Below are positions 46,030 to 55,727 of a stretch of DNA of 64,000 bases, in pieces. Position 1 is the first letter of the stretch. Each line of letters opens with the position of its first letter. Under the pieces are notes generated by a model. That model saw only the letters and a list, made by a program, of their open reading frames with translations. It did not search any database and was not told the origin of the DNA. Origin of the DNA: Levilactobacillus fuyuanensis (GTDB lineage Bacteria > Bacillota > Bacilli > Lactobacillales > Lactobacillaceae). The position numbers and the translations under genes are program-made. Location: positions 1-64,000 of the forward strand of contig NZ_RHNZ01000011.1 of NCBI RefSeq assembly GCF_003946395.1, read 5' to 3'.

Positions 46030-47019
46030 ATGCGATATTTATCTGCAAATGATATCAAAACTTTCTTCTCCATGCGTAATGCCATCGACGCAGACACTGA
46101 GGCGCTCTCTCTTTACTCTTCGGGCCGTGCTGACATTCCCTTACGGACTAATATCAACATCCCCGAATATAATGGACAGAGTCTTTACATGCCTGGATAT
46201 GTCAGCGGTGCAGACCCCTCGTTAGGTGTAAAGATTGTCTCCGTTTATCCTGACAACATTGACAAGAAGTTACCCAGTGTTCCAGCAACAATGATTACTT
46301 TGGATGCACAGACTGGAATTGTGAACGCAATTTTGGACGGCACCTACCTCACGCAACTCCGTACAGGTGCTGTCCAAGGTGCGGCCACTGAATTACTATC
46401 TAATGAAAATAGTAAAACTGCTCTTCTGATCGGAACCGGTGGTCAAGGAATGGCACAATTGGAAGCTATGCTAACAGTGCGTAATCTCGACAAAGTATTT
46501 GTCTCCGACCTAGATATGGATCGTGCAAAGAAGTTCTGCGAAACAGCAACACTTAACTTTTCTGAAGTGTTCTCAACGATATTTGAACCTGTAGCTAATC
46601 CAAATTCTGTTGTATCTGAGGTTGATATCATTACTTCTGTCACTACTTCTAAGCGCCCCACTTTTGATGGAACTCTAGTCAAACAAGGAGTCCACGTCAA
46701 TGGCGTTGGTGCTTACACACCAGAAATGTGTGAAATACCAGTTGAACTGCTCAAACAAGCAAATCATATAGTTTTCGACACTATGGACGGCGTCTTGTCA
46801 GAAGCCGGGGACATCATTCAGCCACTTAAGCGTGGAGATATCAGCAAACAAGAAATAAGCGGTGAGCTTGGACAAGTGATCAATCAAAATATTGCTGGTC
46901 GATCCTCTGAAAAAGATATCACTTTCTTCAAAACTGTCGGAACCGCAGCACTCGACGTTGTTGTAGCGGACCGTATTGTTAAAAAAGCCGAAGAAATGAA
47001 AATTGGTATGGAGCTATAA
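46030..47019 (+). CDS. ornithine cyclodeaminase / mu-crystallin family dehydrogenase
   Basis: 329-residue NAD(P)-dependent enzyme. LRTN near residue 39 and LGVKIVSVYPDN supply the conserved Arg and Lys, LTQLRTGAVQGAATELL is the family signature, and GTGGQGMAQLEAM (~140) is the nucleotide loop. The segment VNGVGAYTPEMCEIP lacks the Asp that ornithine cyclodeaminase uses for catalysis at the corresponding GGD, so true ornithine cyclisation is unlikely; ketimine or imino-acid reduction or alanine-dehydrogenase-like chemistry fits better. Last gene of the operon, followed by a terminator. Confidence 0.85.
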   Translation: MRYLSANDIKTFFSMRNAIDADTEALSLYSSGRADIPLRTNINIPEYNGQSLYMPGYVSGADPSLGVKIVSVYPDNIDKKLPSVPATMITLDAQTGIVNAILDGTYLTQLRTGAVQGAATELLSNENSKTALLIGTGGQGMAQLEAMLTVRNLDKVFVSDLDMDRAKKFCETATLNFSEVFSTIFEPVANPNSVVSEVDIITSVTTSKRPTFDGTLVKQGVHVNGVGAYTPEMCEIPVELLKQANHIVFDTMDGVLSEAGDIIQPLKRGDISKQEISGELGQVINQNIAGRSSEKDITFFKTVGTAALDVVVADRIVKKAEEMKIGMEL

Positions 47020-47031
47020 GTGAGCCATAGA

Positions 47032-47076
47032 AAAACTACTTTCTAGTTGGATTAATACCATCTAGAGGGTAGTTTT
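47032..47076 (+). terminator. terminator of the TrmB-TSUP-dehydrogenase operon
   Basis: AAAACTAC / GTAGTTTT outer stem with TCTAG..CTAGA and TGG/CCA inside, then TTTTTT. Confidence 0.85.
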
Positions 47077-47253
47077 TTGCATACCTCTAATTTAATGTTC
47101 CATGATGTACGTTACGTTTCATGCCTCAATCAGGAATCACCTTTAATCGCCTTCTCCTGCAACATCACGCAAAATTGGTCCAGACCATGACGTGGCCCCA
47201 GTTTTCTAGTATAATGAGAGCATTGAAACGACTTCACGAAAGTAGGTGAGATG

Positions 47254-48087
47254 ATGGGACCCTTCGATTTACCCGGCGACAGCATTCAGACCGTGACCAC
47301 ACCGATCCCGGCCGACCAGAAAAATCTGGCCTTTGGTTACACCAATGCTCTGCTGGACCTGGTACCGACGCTTAAACAGCCCATATTGCACTTCTGGACC
47401 ATGCAGCCCACGGTTATCATGGGACTGAAGGATAAACGACTTCCCGAGCTGACAGCGGCTATCAGGACCGTTCAGCGGTATGGCTATGATTATGTTCTCC
47501 GAAATTCCGGAGGCTTGGCCGTAGTCGCCGATGGTGGCGTCCTGAACGTCTCCCTCTTCTCCCCGCTGACCACACCGATCCCCAGTATTGAAGCGGCTTA
47601 CGCCCAGATGACCAGTCTCGTGGACGCCGCCTGGCCGGAACTGGCCCTACAAAACTATGAGATCACACGTTCCTACTGTCCCGGCGACTATGATCTGAGC
47701 GTTGATGGTCTGAAGATTGCTGGAATTGCCCAGCGTCGAAGCACCAACGCCCTAGTCACCATGCTCTATCTCAGTGTGACCGGTGATCAGCCCATGCGTG
47801 GCGAACTAATTCGCAGCTTCTATCGAGCGGGTCTGGGTGACCATACCAACGACTGGGATTTTCCTGACGTCGATCCTAACGTGATGACCACCACAGCTAC
47901 CTTACTCAATCAACCGCTGACCGTGGGCGATGCCCAGGAGCGCTTCCTCACCGCCTGTTCGACGGCTGGTCTCCGAGTTGGTCGCGCCAAATTGACGGCG
48001 ATGATGGCCGAGCCACAATTTACGACCATCCTAGAGCGAGAGACCGCCCAGATGGCCCGTCGCCAACCGCGGTTGACCGCTATGTAA
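47254..48087 (+). CDS. lipL: octanoyl-[GcvH]:protein N-octanoyltransferase (LipL-like)
   Basis: 277 residues of the biotin/lipoate ligase fold. VLRNSGGLAVVADGGVLNVS (~88-107) and SYCPGDYDLSVDG (nucleophilic Cys) followed by LKIAGIAQRR match Bacillus LipL, which moves octanoyl groups from GcvH to the E2 subunits of dehydrogenase complexes. A lipoate-ligase-like role is the alternative. The second of two adjacent ATGs (47254) is preferred because AGGTGAG lies five bases before it and abuts the first. Confidence 0.85.
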   Translation: MGPFDLPGDSIQTVTTPIPADQKNLAFGYTNALLDLVPTLKQPILHFWTMQPTVIMGLKDKRLPELTAAIRTVQRYGYDYVLRNSGGLAVVADGGVLNVSLFSPLTTPIPSIEAAYAQMTSLVDAAWPELALQNYEITRSYCPGDYDLSVDGLKIAGIAQRRSTNALVTMLYLSVTGDQPMRGELIRSFYRAGLGDHTNDWDFPDVDPNVMTTTATLLNQPLTVGDAQERFLTACSTAGLRVGRAKLTAMMAEPQFTTILERETAQMARRQPRLTAM

Positions 48088-48205
48088 ACCTTGCTTAATC
48101 AGAGTCGTTTCGTTCTGGTTTCATCCCTTGAACTGGTACACTAGGCCCAGCAAGAACGACAACGACGCCATAAAAATAAATTTAAAATTGTCAGGAGGAA
48201 TCACT

Positions 48206-49573
48206 GTGAGCTACGCAACCGCGCGACTGCCCCGTGAGAAAGTTTTCCGGGACCCCGTGCATAATTACATTTACGTGCAACATCAAGTTATTTTAGACCT
48301 GATCAATTCCCGAGAATTTCAACGACTCCGCCGCATCAAGCAGTTGGGGACGGCCTCGCTGATCTTCCACGGTGCGGAACATTCACGTTTCACCCACTCA
48401 TTGGGCGTCTATGAAGTGACGCGCCGAATCTGTGATAATTTCCAACGCAATTATCCGACGAAGACGCCGGGTGACGGCGGCTGGGACGACAACGAGCGGC
48501 TGACCGCGCTGTGTGCGGCCTTGCTTCACGACATCGGGCACGGCCCATACTCACACACGTTTGAGCACATTTTCCACACGGATCATGAGGCGATTACTGC
48601 CGAGATTCTGACTTCGCCCAAGACCGAAGTCAACCAAATCTTACGGCGGGTCAGTCCAACCTTCCCACAAGAAGTCGCCAGTGTGATTCAAAAGACCTAT
48701 CCAAATCCACAAGTGGTCCAGATGATTTCCAGTCAAATTGACGCCGATCGGATGGACTACCTGTTGCGGGATGCCTACTTCACTGGGACCGAATATGGGA
48801 CCTTTGACCTGACACGGATTCTGCGGGTCATGCGGCCGTACAAGGACGGTATCGCCTTTGCCATGAATGGCATGCACGCGGTTGAAGACTATATCGTGAG
48901 CCGCTTCCAGATGTATCAACAGGTCTACTTCCACCCAGTCTCCCGGTCAATGGAAGTCGTGCTGGATCATCTGCTCGGTCGCGCCAACGAATTGTATCAG
49001 GCGGGTGAAAGCGATGAAAGCTTCATCCCCCACTTGTTGTTGCCATTCTTCAACCATGAATTTGACCTAGAAGATTACCTCAATCTAGACGACGGTGTGT
49101 TGACGACTTACTTTACGCACTGGCGGCAGTCCCCGGATAAAATTTTAGCCGATCTGGCACACCGCTTCTTGGATCGGAAACCGCTAAAAAGTGCCATTTT
49201 CGATGAGCATACGCAACAACAGCTACCGCATCTGCGTGATATGATTCGCTCGGTTGGCTTTAACACTGAATATTACACGGCCACCGACAACAGCTACGAC
49301 CTGCCCTACGACGATGCTTACGATCCTAAGGTCACACATCCGCTGACGCAAATTGAGCTGCAGGAACCGGATGGCAGTCTGCATGAGCTCTCGACGGTGT
49401 CCGACTTGGTTAATGCCATCCGCGGGAAGTTTACCGGGGATCAACGGTTCTTCTTCCCGAAGGAAATGTTGAATCCGGGCAACGATGCGCCGGAGATCTT
49501 CCAACCGGTCTTTGACGAATTCGGCGGGTACATCCAAAATGACCAACTCATTGACCAGAATAAATCTGATTAA
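48206..49573 (+). CDS. HD-domain nucleotide triphosphohydrolase-like protein
   Basis: 455 residues with an HD phosphohydrolase domain: RLRRIKQLGTASLIFHGAEHSRFTHSLGVYE, then LLHDIGHGPYSHTFEH with the metal-binding HD, and SQIDADRMDYLLRDAYFTG. This matches the SAMHD1-like EF1143 group, of which the Enterococcus member is a tetrameric dNTPase, so dNTP pool control is likely. GTG start at 48206 with AGGAGG seven bases upstream; the frame is open further upstream without a site. A HAD-gene remnant follows directly. Confidence 0.88.
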   Translation: MSYATARLPREKVFRDPVHNYIYVQHQVILDLINSREFQRLRRIKQLGTASLIFHGAEHSRFTHSLGVYEVTRRICDNFQRNYPTKTPGDGGWDDNERLTALCAALLHDIGHGPYSHTFEHIFHTDHEAITAEILTSPKTEVNQILRRVSPTFPQEVASVIQKTYPNPQVVQMISSQIDADRMDYLLRDAYFTGTEYGTFDLTRILRVMRPYKDGIAFAMNGMHAVEDYIVSRFQMYQQVYFHPVSRSMEVVLDHLLGRANELYQAGESDESFIPHLLLPFFNHEFDLEDYLNLDDGVLTTYFTHWRQSPDKILADLAHRFLDRKPLKSAIFDEHTQQQLPHLRDMIRSVGFNTEYYTATDNSYDLPYDDAYDPKVTHPLTQIELQEPDGSLHELSTVSDLVNAIRGKFTGDQRFFFPKEMLNPGNDAPEIFQPVFDEFGGYIQNDQLIDQNKSD

Positions 49574-49579
49574 ATCATT

Positions 49580-49720
49580 ATCACTGCCGGATGGAGAGTG
49601 ATCATGGGAAACGCTAACGACCGTGTCGCAGCGGTTATCGACGTGACCACTCGGACCAGCAACGACAATGACTTGGCGGCGGCCATTTATAAATACGCAT
49701 TGAACTCAGACTTAGCATAA
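49580..49720 (+). pseudogene. C-terminal remnant of a Cof-type HAD phosphatase gene
   Basis: Right after the HD gene stop, the frame through 49604-49720 encodes a 38-residue peptide (MGNANDRVAAVIDV...[10 protein letters not shown]). It aligns without gaps over 40 positions to the C-terminus of the intact HAD gene next door (19 identical by eye, including MGNA, AAAI and KYAL). The match continues for seven codons upstream of the ATG (TAGWRVI versus YAGLGVA), where only part of the gene could ever have been coding, so this is a gene remnant and not a small gene. A GGAGAG lies before the ATG, so a peptide could still be made. Confidence 0.8.
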
Positions 49721-49739
49721 AAGGAGAATTGCGAACAAC

Positions 49740-50549
49740 ATGACAATTAAAATGATTGCGATTGATATTGACGGGACCTTACTGAACGAAAAGAACGAAC
49801 TGGCACCGGCCACGATTGACGCTGTCCAAGCAGCCAAGGATCAGGGTATCAAGGTCGTTCTGTGTACCGGCCGCCCATTAACTGGGGTGCAACCTTACCT
49901 GGACGCCCTCGGCATCAGTGGCGATGACCAATACGCCATCACCTACAATGGTTCGGTGTCCCAGACGGTCTCCGGCAAGATGATGACCAACCACTCCCTG
50001 AGTTTCGATGATTACATCGACCTCGAGGCCCTGGCCCGCAAGATGCAGGTGCACTTCCAGATTGAAACACCAGACTTCATTTACACGGCAAATAAGGATC
50101 TCAGCGGCTACACGATCTTCGAAAGTTACCTGGTACGCATGCTGATTCGTTACCGTGAAGTCGGTGAAATGGACCGCGATTTAACCATTTCCAAGGCCAT
50201 GTTCGTGGATGAACCCGAGATTATCAACCGGGTCAACAAGGAAATCTCCCAAGACGTTCGTGAACGGTACTACGTGGTTCAAAGCACACCATTCTTCATT
50301 GAAGTCATGAACAAGAAGGCTAGCAAGGGGAATACGCTAGGTGAACTGGCTACTAAGCTGGGCTTCACGGCTGATGAAGTCATGGCCTTGGGTGATCAAG
50401 GTAACGACCTGACCATGATTCAGTACGCCGGCCTCGGTGTCGCCATGGGTAACGCCATCGACGAAGTCAAGGACGCCGCCCAAGCTGTAACGCTGACCAA
50501 CGCCGAAGATGGTGTGGCAGCAGCTATCCGGAAATACGCTTTAAAGTAA
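49740..50549 (+). CDS. Cof-type HAD-IIB hydrolase
   Basis: 269-residue haloacid-dehalogenase-type phosphatase. Motif I is [11 protein letters not shown] (nucleophile Asp near residue 9), motif II CTGRP, motif III includes [12 protein letters not shown], and motif IV is [11 protein letters not shown]. The cap is of type IIB. Such enzymes dephosphorylate sugar phosphates or FMN/pyridoxal phosphate; the substrate cannot be told. ATG with AAAGGAG upstream. The gene beside it was once a tandem paralogue. Confidence 0.92.
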   Translation: MTIKMIAIDIDGTLLNEKNELAPATIDAVQAAKDQGIKVVLCTGRPLTGVQPYLDALGISGDDQYAITYNGSVSQTVSGKMMTNHSLSFDDYIDLEALARKMQVHFQIETPDFIYTANKDLSGYTIFESYLVRMLIRYREVGEMDRDLTISKAMFVDEPEIINRVNKEISQDVRERYYVVQSTPFFIEVMNKKASKGNTLGELATKLGFTADEVMALGDQGNDLTMIQYAGLGVAMGNAIDEVKDAAQAVTLTNAEDGVAAAIRKYALK

Positions 50550-50567
50550 GCTGAATTTGATTTTAGG

Positions 50568-50602
50568 ATTGACCGATGGCAACTTAGTCGGTCAATTTTT
50601 TT
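50568..50602 (+). terminator. terminator of the HAD gene
   Basis: ATTGACCGA / TCGGTCAAT (50568-50576 / 50588-50596) then a run of T. It overlaps the 3' end of the converging antitoxin gene. Confidence 0.85.
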
Positions 50603-50877
50603 GCGTGACTTTCTTCCAACGCCTTCAATCGCCAGTAATCCGCATCGTAACGTAGCCAAAAATCTGCTGGCACTTTCATGATTTTTGTAAGTCCTTCGGC
50701 AAAATCGGTCGTAATGACAGCCGTCCCGTCCAAGACGCCTTCCACATAGGATACCGTGGTATGGGTTATTCGAGCCAAATCGGCTGGTGATATCTTCAAA
50801 TAATCAATGGCTTCTGATAGCGTTCCACCTGGGGCAACTGGGAAATTTGACTTATAAGCTAATTTTTTATGAAGCAT
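50584..50877 (-). CDS. HigA-type antitoxin (XRE helix-turn-helix)
   Basis: 97 residues with a helix-turn-helix of the HigA/VapI type (PVAPGGTLSEAIDYLKISPADLARITHTTVSYVEGVLDG) and the typical C-terminal ending in FWLRYDADYWRLK. It binds the toxin and its promoter. The ATG at 50877 lies inside the 3' end of the toxin gene (11-base overlap), so the order is toxin first, as in HigBA systems. The frame extends further upstream, but that part is the toxin gene in another frame. Confidence 0.88.
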   Translation of the reverse strand: MLHKKLAYKSNFPVAPGGTLSEAIDYLKISPADLARITHTTVSYVEGVLDGTAVITTDFAEGLTKIMKVPADFWLRYDADYWRLKALEESHAKKLTD

Positions 50878-51196
50878 GGTAATCAACAACCTCCTTGATA
50901 ACAATCCCAACAACTTCTGTTTTAACGACACACGGTCCGCCAAACCGATCTAAGCCTCGAAAGACCAGGCGCATGTTTGCGGTAACCGCAACGGCAAAGC
51001 ATCCCTTTCGATTTCCAGTCAATGCATGCAACCGCGGTGGCGGTACATACGCGATTTGACTAAGATCATCAGCGGCTTCCAATTCCTTAATCCGTTTTCC
51101 TAAGTTAATGGCTTCTTTTGGTCCGAAATGACCCGTCAAAGCTGCCATACTTTTAAAATGTTTTTCTAACCGTCCCTGCTCAAATCGAATCTCCAT
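50867..51196 (-). CDS. HigB-type toxin (RelE superfamily)
   Basis: 109-residue protein with IRFEQGRLEKHFKSM at the start, ELEAADDLSQIAYVPPPRLHALTGNRKGCFAVAV in the middle and MRLVFRG, the plasmid-maintenance killer (HigB) pattern. Likely a ribosome-dependent mRNase. ATG at 51196 has AGGGGGAG seven bases upstream. Precedes its antitoxin, as is usual for higBA. Confidence 0.85.
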   Translation of the reverse strand: MEIRFEQGRLEKHFKSMAALTGHFGPKEAINLGKRIKELEAADDLSQIAYVPPPRLHALTGNRKGCFAVAVTANMRLVFRGLDRFGGPCVVKTEVVGIVIKEVVDYHAS

Positions 51197-51435
51197 CAAT
51201 TCGCTCCCCCTAGGCAACTCCTGTGAGCTCCTAAGGACTAACTACGTAATTGCGGTCGAAATAAACGTGAGATTTCCAAACTTTTTAAAATTTTTTCTAT
51301 GCAATCCGGTGCCCCTCATACTACACGACTCCCTGTCCGATTGATAGAAAAACCAGCCGCAATCGTATTGGGGGTCGAATTAGTTAAGCTGACGCACCAC
51401 CATCGTCAAAAATCATTTCACTTTGTCGCCACGAC
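51197..51435. other. intergenic, no gene seen
   Basis: Promoter region of the toxin-antitoxin pair lies here; no clear -35/-10 pair stands out. No supported coding region. Confidence 0.35.
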
Positions 51436-51466
51436 AAAAAGGATGTTCGCCACTTGGCCAACATCC
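51436..51466 (-). terminator. terminator of the DUF3899 gene
   Basis: GGATGTT / AACATCC (51441-51447 / 51460-51466) with inner GGCC-type pairing and TTTTT on the minus strand, ~50 bases after the stop. Confidence 0.75.
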
Positions 51467-51517
51467 CCGTCACTACACTGATTTAATTTTCAGCATCGCC
51501 AGCAAGCTTCTCAATCC

Positions 51518-51868
51518 CTAAAACAAGGTCAAGATAACCCCAAAAACGATGTAAATGGCGCCAGCTAACAGCCCGAAACGCGCGCCGCCATTCACTACAA
51601 TCGGTGAATTTTTCACGCTCGCCACGTGCCGCACGTCAACCTTTTCTCCGGGCAGTGGTTCCTGCCCCTTCTTACGCTTGTGCCGCCAGCCAGTAAACAT
51701 ATGTCCCTTGGCCAACACACAGATCAAGCCAAAGAGCACCAAAGCTAGCCCCACCATAAATAACAGGTTACCAATTACCATCAAGGGTTGCCCCAAGATA
51801 CGCATGGCTAGGGCAACTAGCAGACCACCGGCAACCCAGCCCGTGGTCCATCTCTGCCAACTTTTCAT
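51518..51868 (-). CDS. DUF3899 family membrane protein
   Basis: 116-residue small membrane protein. Two hydrophobic helices near the start (WVAGGLLVALAMRIL, MVIGNLLFMVGLALVLFGLI), a basic loop (HKRKKGQ) and a third helix at the C-terminus (FGLLAGAIYIVFGVILTLF) fit DUF3899. Function unknown. Downstream of prs but separated by about 110 bases. Confidence 0.75.
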   Translation of the reverse strand: MKSWQRWTTGWVAGGLLVALAMRILGQPLMVIGNLLFMVGLALVLFGLICVLAKGHMFTGWRHKRKKGQEPLPGEKVDVRHVASVKNSPIVVNGGARFGLLAGAIYIVFGVILTLF

Positions 51869-51980
51869 TACCTAAACTCCCTTCAGCGTTAGCCCAGCAA
51901 CTAACGGGTTTTATTTCAAAAATGATATAAGAAAAAAACTTGAGCCAACGCCCAGCGCCGCTCAAGTTTTTTTGTCTGTT

Positions 51981-52961
51981 TTATTGTTCGTGACTCCGGA
52001 AACGGTTCTTGAACAATGGGCTGACCGGCCGGTTTTCGTTAATCCGCTTGATGGCTTGGCCAATCAGGGGACCGACGGAAATTTGTTGAATCTTTTCAAT
52101 CTGCTTGTCGGCAGTCAATTGAATCGAGTCCGTCACCACTAACTTCTTAATTGGTGAGTCCTTGATTCGTTCGATTGCGGGACCGGATAATACCGGGTGG
52201 GTACAGCTAGCGTAGACTTCCTTGGCGCCAGCTTCCATCAAGGCTTTCGACCCCAATGTAATAGTCCCAGCGGTATCAATCATATCATCGATCATGATAC
52301 AACGCTTGCCCTTGACGTCCCCAATAATATTCATGATTTCCGCAACATTGGCCCGTGGCCGCCGCTTGTCAATAATGGCAATCGGTGCCTTCAGGAATTC
52401 AGCCAATGCTCGTGCACGCGTCACCCCACCATGGTCAGGTGAAACGACAACGGCATCTTCATCCAAGTGGTTGGTCAAGAAGTAATCGGCCAACAATGGT
52501 GCGCCCATCAAATGATCAACAGGAACGTCGAAGAACCCTTGAATTTGGGCAGCATGCAAGTCTAAAGCCAAGACCCGCGTAACGCCTGCCGTTTGTAACA
52601 TGTTTGCCACTAATTTCGCCGTGATTGGTTCCCGTGACCGGGCTTTCCGGTCTTGACGAGCATAGCCGTAGTACGGAATGACCACGTTGATGGTAGCCGC
52701 ACTCGCGCGCCGCAAAGCATCGATCATGATCAACAGTTCCATCAAATTGTCGTTGACGGGAGCCGACGTCGACTGAATAACGTAGACGTGGCAGCCCCGC
52801 ACACTCTGTTCGATGTTAATGCGAATTTCACCGTCGCTGAACCGGTCCACCGAAGTTTTCCCCAATTCAACACCAACTTCGTTAGCAATCTTACGGGCTA
52901 ACGGTTTGTTGGAGTTCAACGCAAAGATCTTTAATTTAGGGTCAAAATATTGCGTAGCCAT
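51981..52961 (-). CDS. prs: ribose-phosphate pyrophosphokinase
   Basis: Makes PRPP from ribose 5-phosphate and ATP for purine, pyrimidine, His and Trp synthesis. 326 residues, with [14 protein letters not shown], the catalytic flexible loop [12 protein letters not shown], the metal-binding [12 protein letters not shown], and the PRPP loop [14 protein letters not shown] at 52961 has GGAGG; an upstream in-frame start lacks one. Third gene of purR-glmU-prs, 83 bases after glmU, so partly independent expression is possible. Confidence 0.97.
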   Translation of the reverse strand: MATQYFDPKLKIFALNSNKPLARKIANEVGVELGKTSVDRFSDGEIRINIEQSVRGCHVYVIQSTSAPVNDNLMELLIMIDALRRASAATINVVIPYYGYARQDRKARSREPITAKLVANMLQTAGVTRVLALDLHAAQIQGFFDVPVDHLMGAPLLADYFLTNHLDEDAVVVSPDHGGVTRARALAEFLKAPIAIIDKRRPRANVAEIMNIIGDVKGKRCIMIDDMIDTAGTITLGSKALMEAGAKEVYASCTHPVLSGPAIERIKDSPIKKLVVTDSIQLTADKQIEKIQQISVGPLIGQAIKRINENRPVSPLFKNRFRSHEQ

Positions 52962-53044
52962 AATTTCCTCCAATAGCAAGTTATCTGCCAGAATTCACTA
53001 CAATAATTTTATGCTATCGGGTCTCGAAACACAAGACCTTCAGC

Positions 53045-54424
53045 TTAATCTTCACCGCGATAAGGCAGTTTCTGGTAATAATTTGGCTTGTTGGTCTGCC
53101 GTTCCCGAGCGATTGCCATGTCATATTGATTGACGGCGTCGGTAATGGTAGAGCCCGCTGCGATAAAGCTGTGATCAGCCACATCCAGTGGTGCCACTAA
53201 GTTTGAGTTAGAACCGATGAAGGCATCGTCACCCACAACAGTTTCGTGCTTGTTCTTACCGTCGTAGTTGACGAAGACGACCCCACAGCCAACGTTGATG
53301 TTCTTGCCTAATTTAGCATTCCCAACGTAGGTCAAATGGCCAACCTTAGTTCCCTCACCAATCGTGGCCTTCTTCACTTCGACAAAGTTACCGAGGTGCA
53401 CTTTGGGCCCGATATGAGATTCCGGACGTAAATGACTGTTAGGCCCGATGTTAGAGCCACTGGCCATGTCGGAGTCTTCAAGTAAGGAAGACGTCACGGT
53501 CACGTGGTCAGCCAATGTGGCATTCCGTAATTCGGAGTGAGACCCGATGTAGCAGTCGTCACCGATAACCGTGTTGCCCTTTAATTGAACACCCGGTTCA
53601 ATAATGGTGTCGGCACCAATCTTCACACCGGCGTCGATGTACGTCGTAGCGGGATCAACCAGGGTCACACCATCACGCATGTGTTGTTCGTTGATCCGTT
53701 CGCGCATGATCCTAGTGGCGTTGGCCAGAGCAACCCGGTCGTTAACCCCCATGGATTCATCGAAGTCAGCCATCTTGTACGCTGCTACGATGTCCCCGTC
53801 ATGCTTCAAAATTTCAACGACGTCGGTCAGATAATATTCGCCTTGCGCGTTGTCGTTAGAGGTCTTGTGTAATGCTGCGAAGAGCTTCTTGTTGTCAAAC
53901 ACGTAAACTCCCGTGTTGATTTCGTGAATTTCTTGTTCTTCGGAGTTAGCATCCTTTTGTTCTACGATTTTTTCCACGATACCGATATTGTTCCGCACAA
54001 TTCGACCGTAACCGGTAGGATCCGGAGCAACGGACGTTAAGATCGTAGCGGCCGCATGCTTGGCCTCGTGATAGGCGAAGAGGTCTTCAAACGTCTGTGC
54101 TTGGAACAGAGGCGTATCACCACTTACAATCAGCGTCGTCCCCTCTTCATCCTTCAAAATGGGTTCTGCTTGTAAAACGGCATCCCCAGTCCCGAGTTGT
54201 TTGGCTTGCAGGGCGTATTGCGTCCGGTCACCTAGCGTAGCTTTCACGTCATCGGCACCGTAGCCGACAATCGTGACAACCTTATCCATGTTGGTCTTTT
54301 CAACTTGGGTCAGCACGTGGTCGACCATGGCCTTGCCACAAACCTTGTGTAGAACCTTATACAGCTTTGACTTCATCCGCGTACCCTTACCGGCTGCGAG
54401 GATAATCGTATTTCTCGTGCTCAT
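53045..54424 (-). CDS. glmU: bifunctional GlmU (acetyltransferase/uridyltransferase)
   Basis: Acetylates glucosamine 1-phosphate and then forms UDP-GlcNAc, the precursor for wall and teichoic acid synthesis. The N-terminal pyrophosphorylase domain starts with [16 protein letters not shown], and the C-terminal half (~250-445) is a left-handed beta helix with hexapeptide repeats such as [20 protein letters not shown]. 459 residues is normal. It starts 11 bases after the purR stop. Confidence 0.97.
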   Translation of the reverse strand: MSTRNTIILAAGKGTRMKSKLYKVLHKVCGKAMVDHVLTQVEKTNMDKVVTIVGYGADDVKATLGDRTQYALQAKQLGTGDAVLQAEPILKDEEGTTLIVSGDTPLFQAQTFEDLFAYHEAKHAAATILTSVAPDPTGYGRIVRNNIGIVEKIVEQKDANSEEQEIHEINTGVYVFDNKKLFAALHKTSNDNAQGEYYLTDVVEILKHDGDIVAAYKMADFDESMGVNDRVALANATRIMRERINEQHMRDGVTLVDPATTYIDAGVKIGADTIIEPGVQLKGNTVIGDDCYIGSHSELRNATLADHVTVTSSLLEDSDMASGSNIGPNSHLRPESHIGPKVHLGNFVEVKKATIGEGTKVGHLTYVGNAKLGKNINVGCGVVFVNYDGKNKHETVVGDDAFIGSNSNLVAPLDVADHSFIAAGSTITDAVNQYDMAIARERQTNKPNYYQKLPYRGED

Positions 54425-54435
54425 TCCGATATCTC

Positions 54436-55275
54436 CTAATTTAATGAATTATTTTCATCGCCAAAAATCTGAGTCAGGTAATTCCCTGGCGCCACACGGA
54501 TCTGTTCGTCCGCGGTCTGAATTTTCAGTAACGAGGTGTACTTGCTAACAGTCCGTTGGCCGTCAAAATCACCTTCGGCAAAGACTGCCACGCCGGCGAG
54601 TTGTGAATCAAACTCATCGACCAGAGAGCGCAAACCACCAACGGTCCCGCCACCCTTCATGTAATCATCAACAATTAACACGCGTGAATTTGGCTTCACA
54701 CTACGCTTGGACAGCGCCATCCGTTCGATCCGCTTGGTCGAGCCGGAGACGTAGTTCACACTCACCGTTGAGCCTTCGGTAATCTGAGAGTCATGTCGCA
54801 CAATGACAAACGGCACATTCAGATAACTGGCAACACTCTCGGCTAACGGAATTCCCTTAGTCGCCACCGTCACCACAACGTCGACAGACTGGTTCAAGTA
54901 CTGCGTCGCCAAGATCCGGCCGATTTGCCGCAAAGCTGCGGGCCGACCCAGGATGTCTGACATATAAACATAGCCACCGGGCAAATACCGGTCGGCTTCG
55001 GATAATTCAGTAATCATTTCACCAACAAATTGTTCAGCTTCTTCTCTTAAAATATAAGGGATAAACCGGGCACCACCAGCGGCGCCGGGGACGGTCTCCA
55101 GTAGACCGGTACCACGAGCTTGGAGCGTTCGCTTCAAAATAGTCAGATCTTCACTGATGGAAGACTTGGCCGATTCATACCGCGCTGCAAAAAATGTCAA
55201 AGACACCAATTGGTGCGGGCGTTCTAATAAATACCGAGTCATATCGACCAAACGGTCACTTCTTCTGACTTTCAA
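54436..55275 (-). CDS. purR: purine operon repressor PurR (Bacillus type)
   Basis: 279 residues: an N-terminal winged helix ([41 protein letters not shown]) and a C-terminal phosphoribosyltransferase-like domain with the PRPP motif [14 protein letters not shown]. It represses purine genes and is released by PRPP. The TTG at 55275 fits GAGGTG six bases upstream and yields MKVRRSD as in relatives; a GTG three codons earlier is the alternative. Cotranscribed with glmU and prs, which link PRPP supply to this control. Confidence 0.94.
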   Translation of the reverse strand: MKVRRSDRLVDMTRYLLERPHQLVSLTFFAARYESAKSSISEDLTILKRTLQARGTGLLETVPGAAGGARFIPYILREEAEQFVGEMITELSEADRYLPGGYVYMSDILGRPAALRQIGRILATQYLNQSVDVVVTVATKGIPLAESVASYLNVPFVIVRHDSQITEGSTVSVNYVSGSTKRIERMALSKRSVKPNSRVLIVDDYMKGGGTVGGLRSLVDEFDSQLAGVAVFAEGDFDGQRTVSKYTSLLKIQTADEQIRVAPGNYLTQIFGDENNSLN

Positions 55276-55727
55276 CCTCTTCACCTCATCTATTTCTTTA
55301 GAGTTAATTGTAAGCCCAATTTTAGCATAAATGTTCGGGTTTTTCGTTACATTTCGGTTAGAATTAATAATTTTTTGGAACTTTTATCAAAATGAAAGCA
55401 TAATCCGAGATTATTTGATTATGAAAGCCGGAAAAGGTCTGAACCATTTACGATTAACCAGCCTTGTTTCTAACCAATCCCATCACTTCCAGTTATCAGC
55501 CTATAGGTTTCCCACGTCACTTTCAACTGATTGCCATCACAACATGCACAAAAGCTGCGGCGAACCAACACTAATCATTGATTCACCGCAGCTTCAGACC
55601 ACTTTTTATTTAATTAATTGCTAGTGAACAGTTACCGCCTGCGGCTAACATAACTCTTCACCTCAAACGTTAGCCGCGTCAATGAACCAATAAATCTTCT
55701 TTTGATTCTACATGTAACAATCATTAT
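55276..55727. other. intergenic region upstream of purR, with hairpins
   Basis: No gene seen. It holds a PurBox-like sequence (55329-55341), a long stem AAGCTGCGG/CCGCAGCTT around 55552-55592 followed by TTTTG on the minus strand, and GCGGCTAAC/GTTAGCCGC (55641-55649/55669-55677). One of the two hairpins probably ends the zinc transporter operon. Confidence 0.5.
55329..55341 (-). promoter_or_regulatory. PurBox-like site upstream of purR
   Basis: Minus-strand AAACCCGAACATT matches AWWWCCGAACWWT at 12 of 13 positions. A poorer CCGAA match lies 16 bases away in the same orientation, whereas known PurR sites are inverted pairs, so autoregulation is only suggested. Confidence 0.4.
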
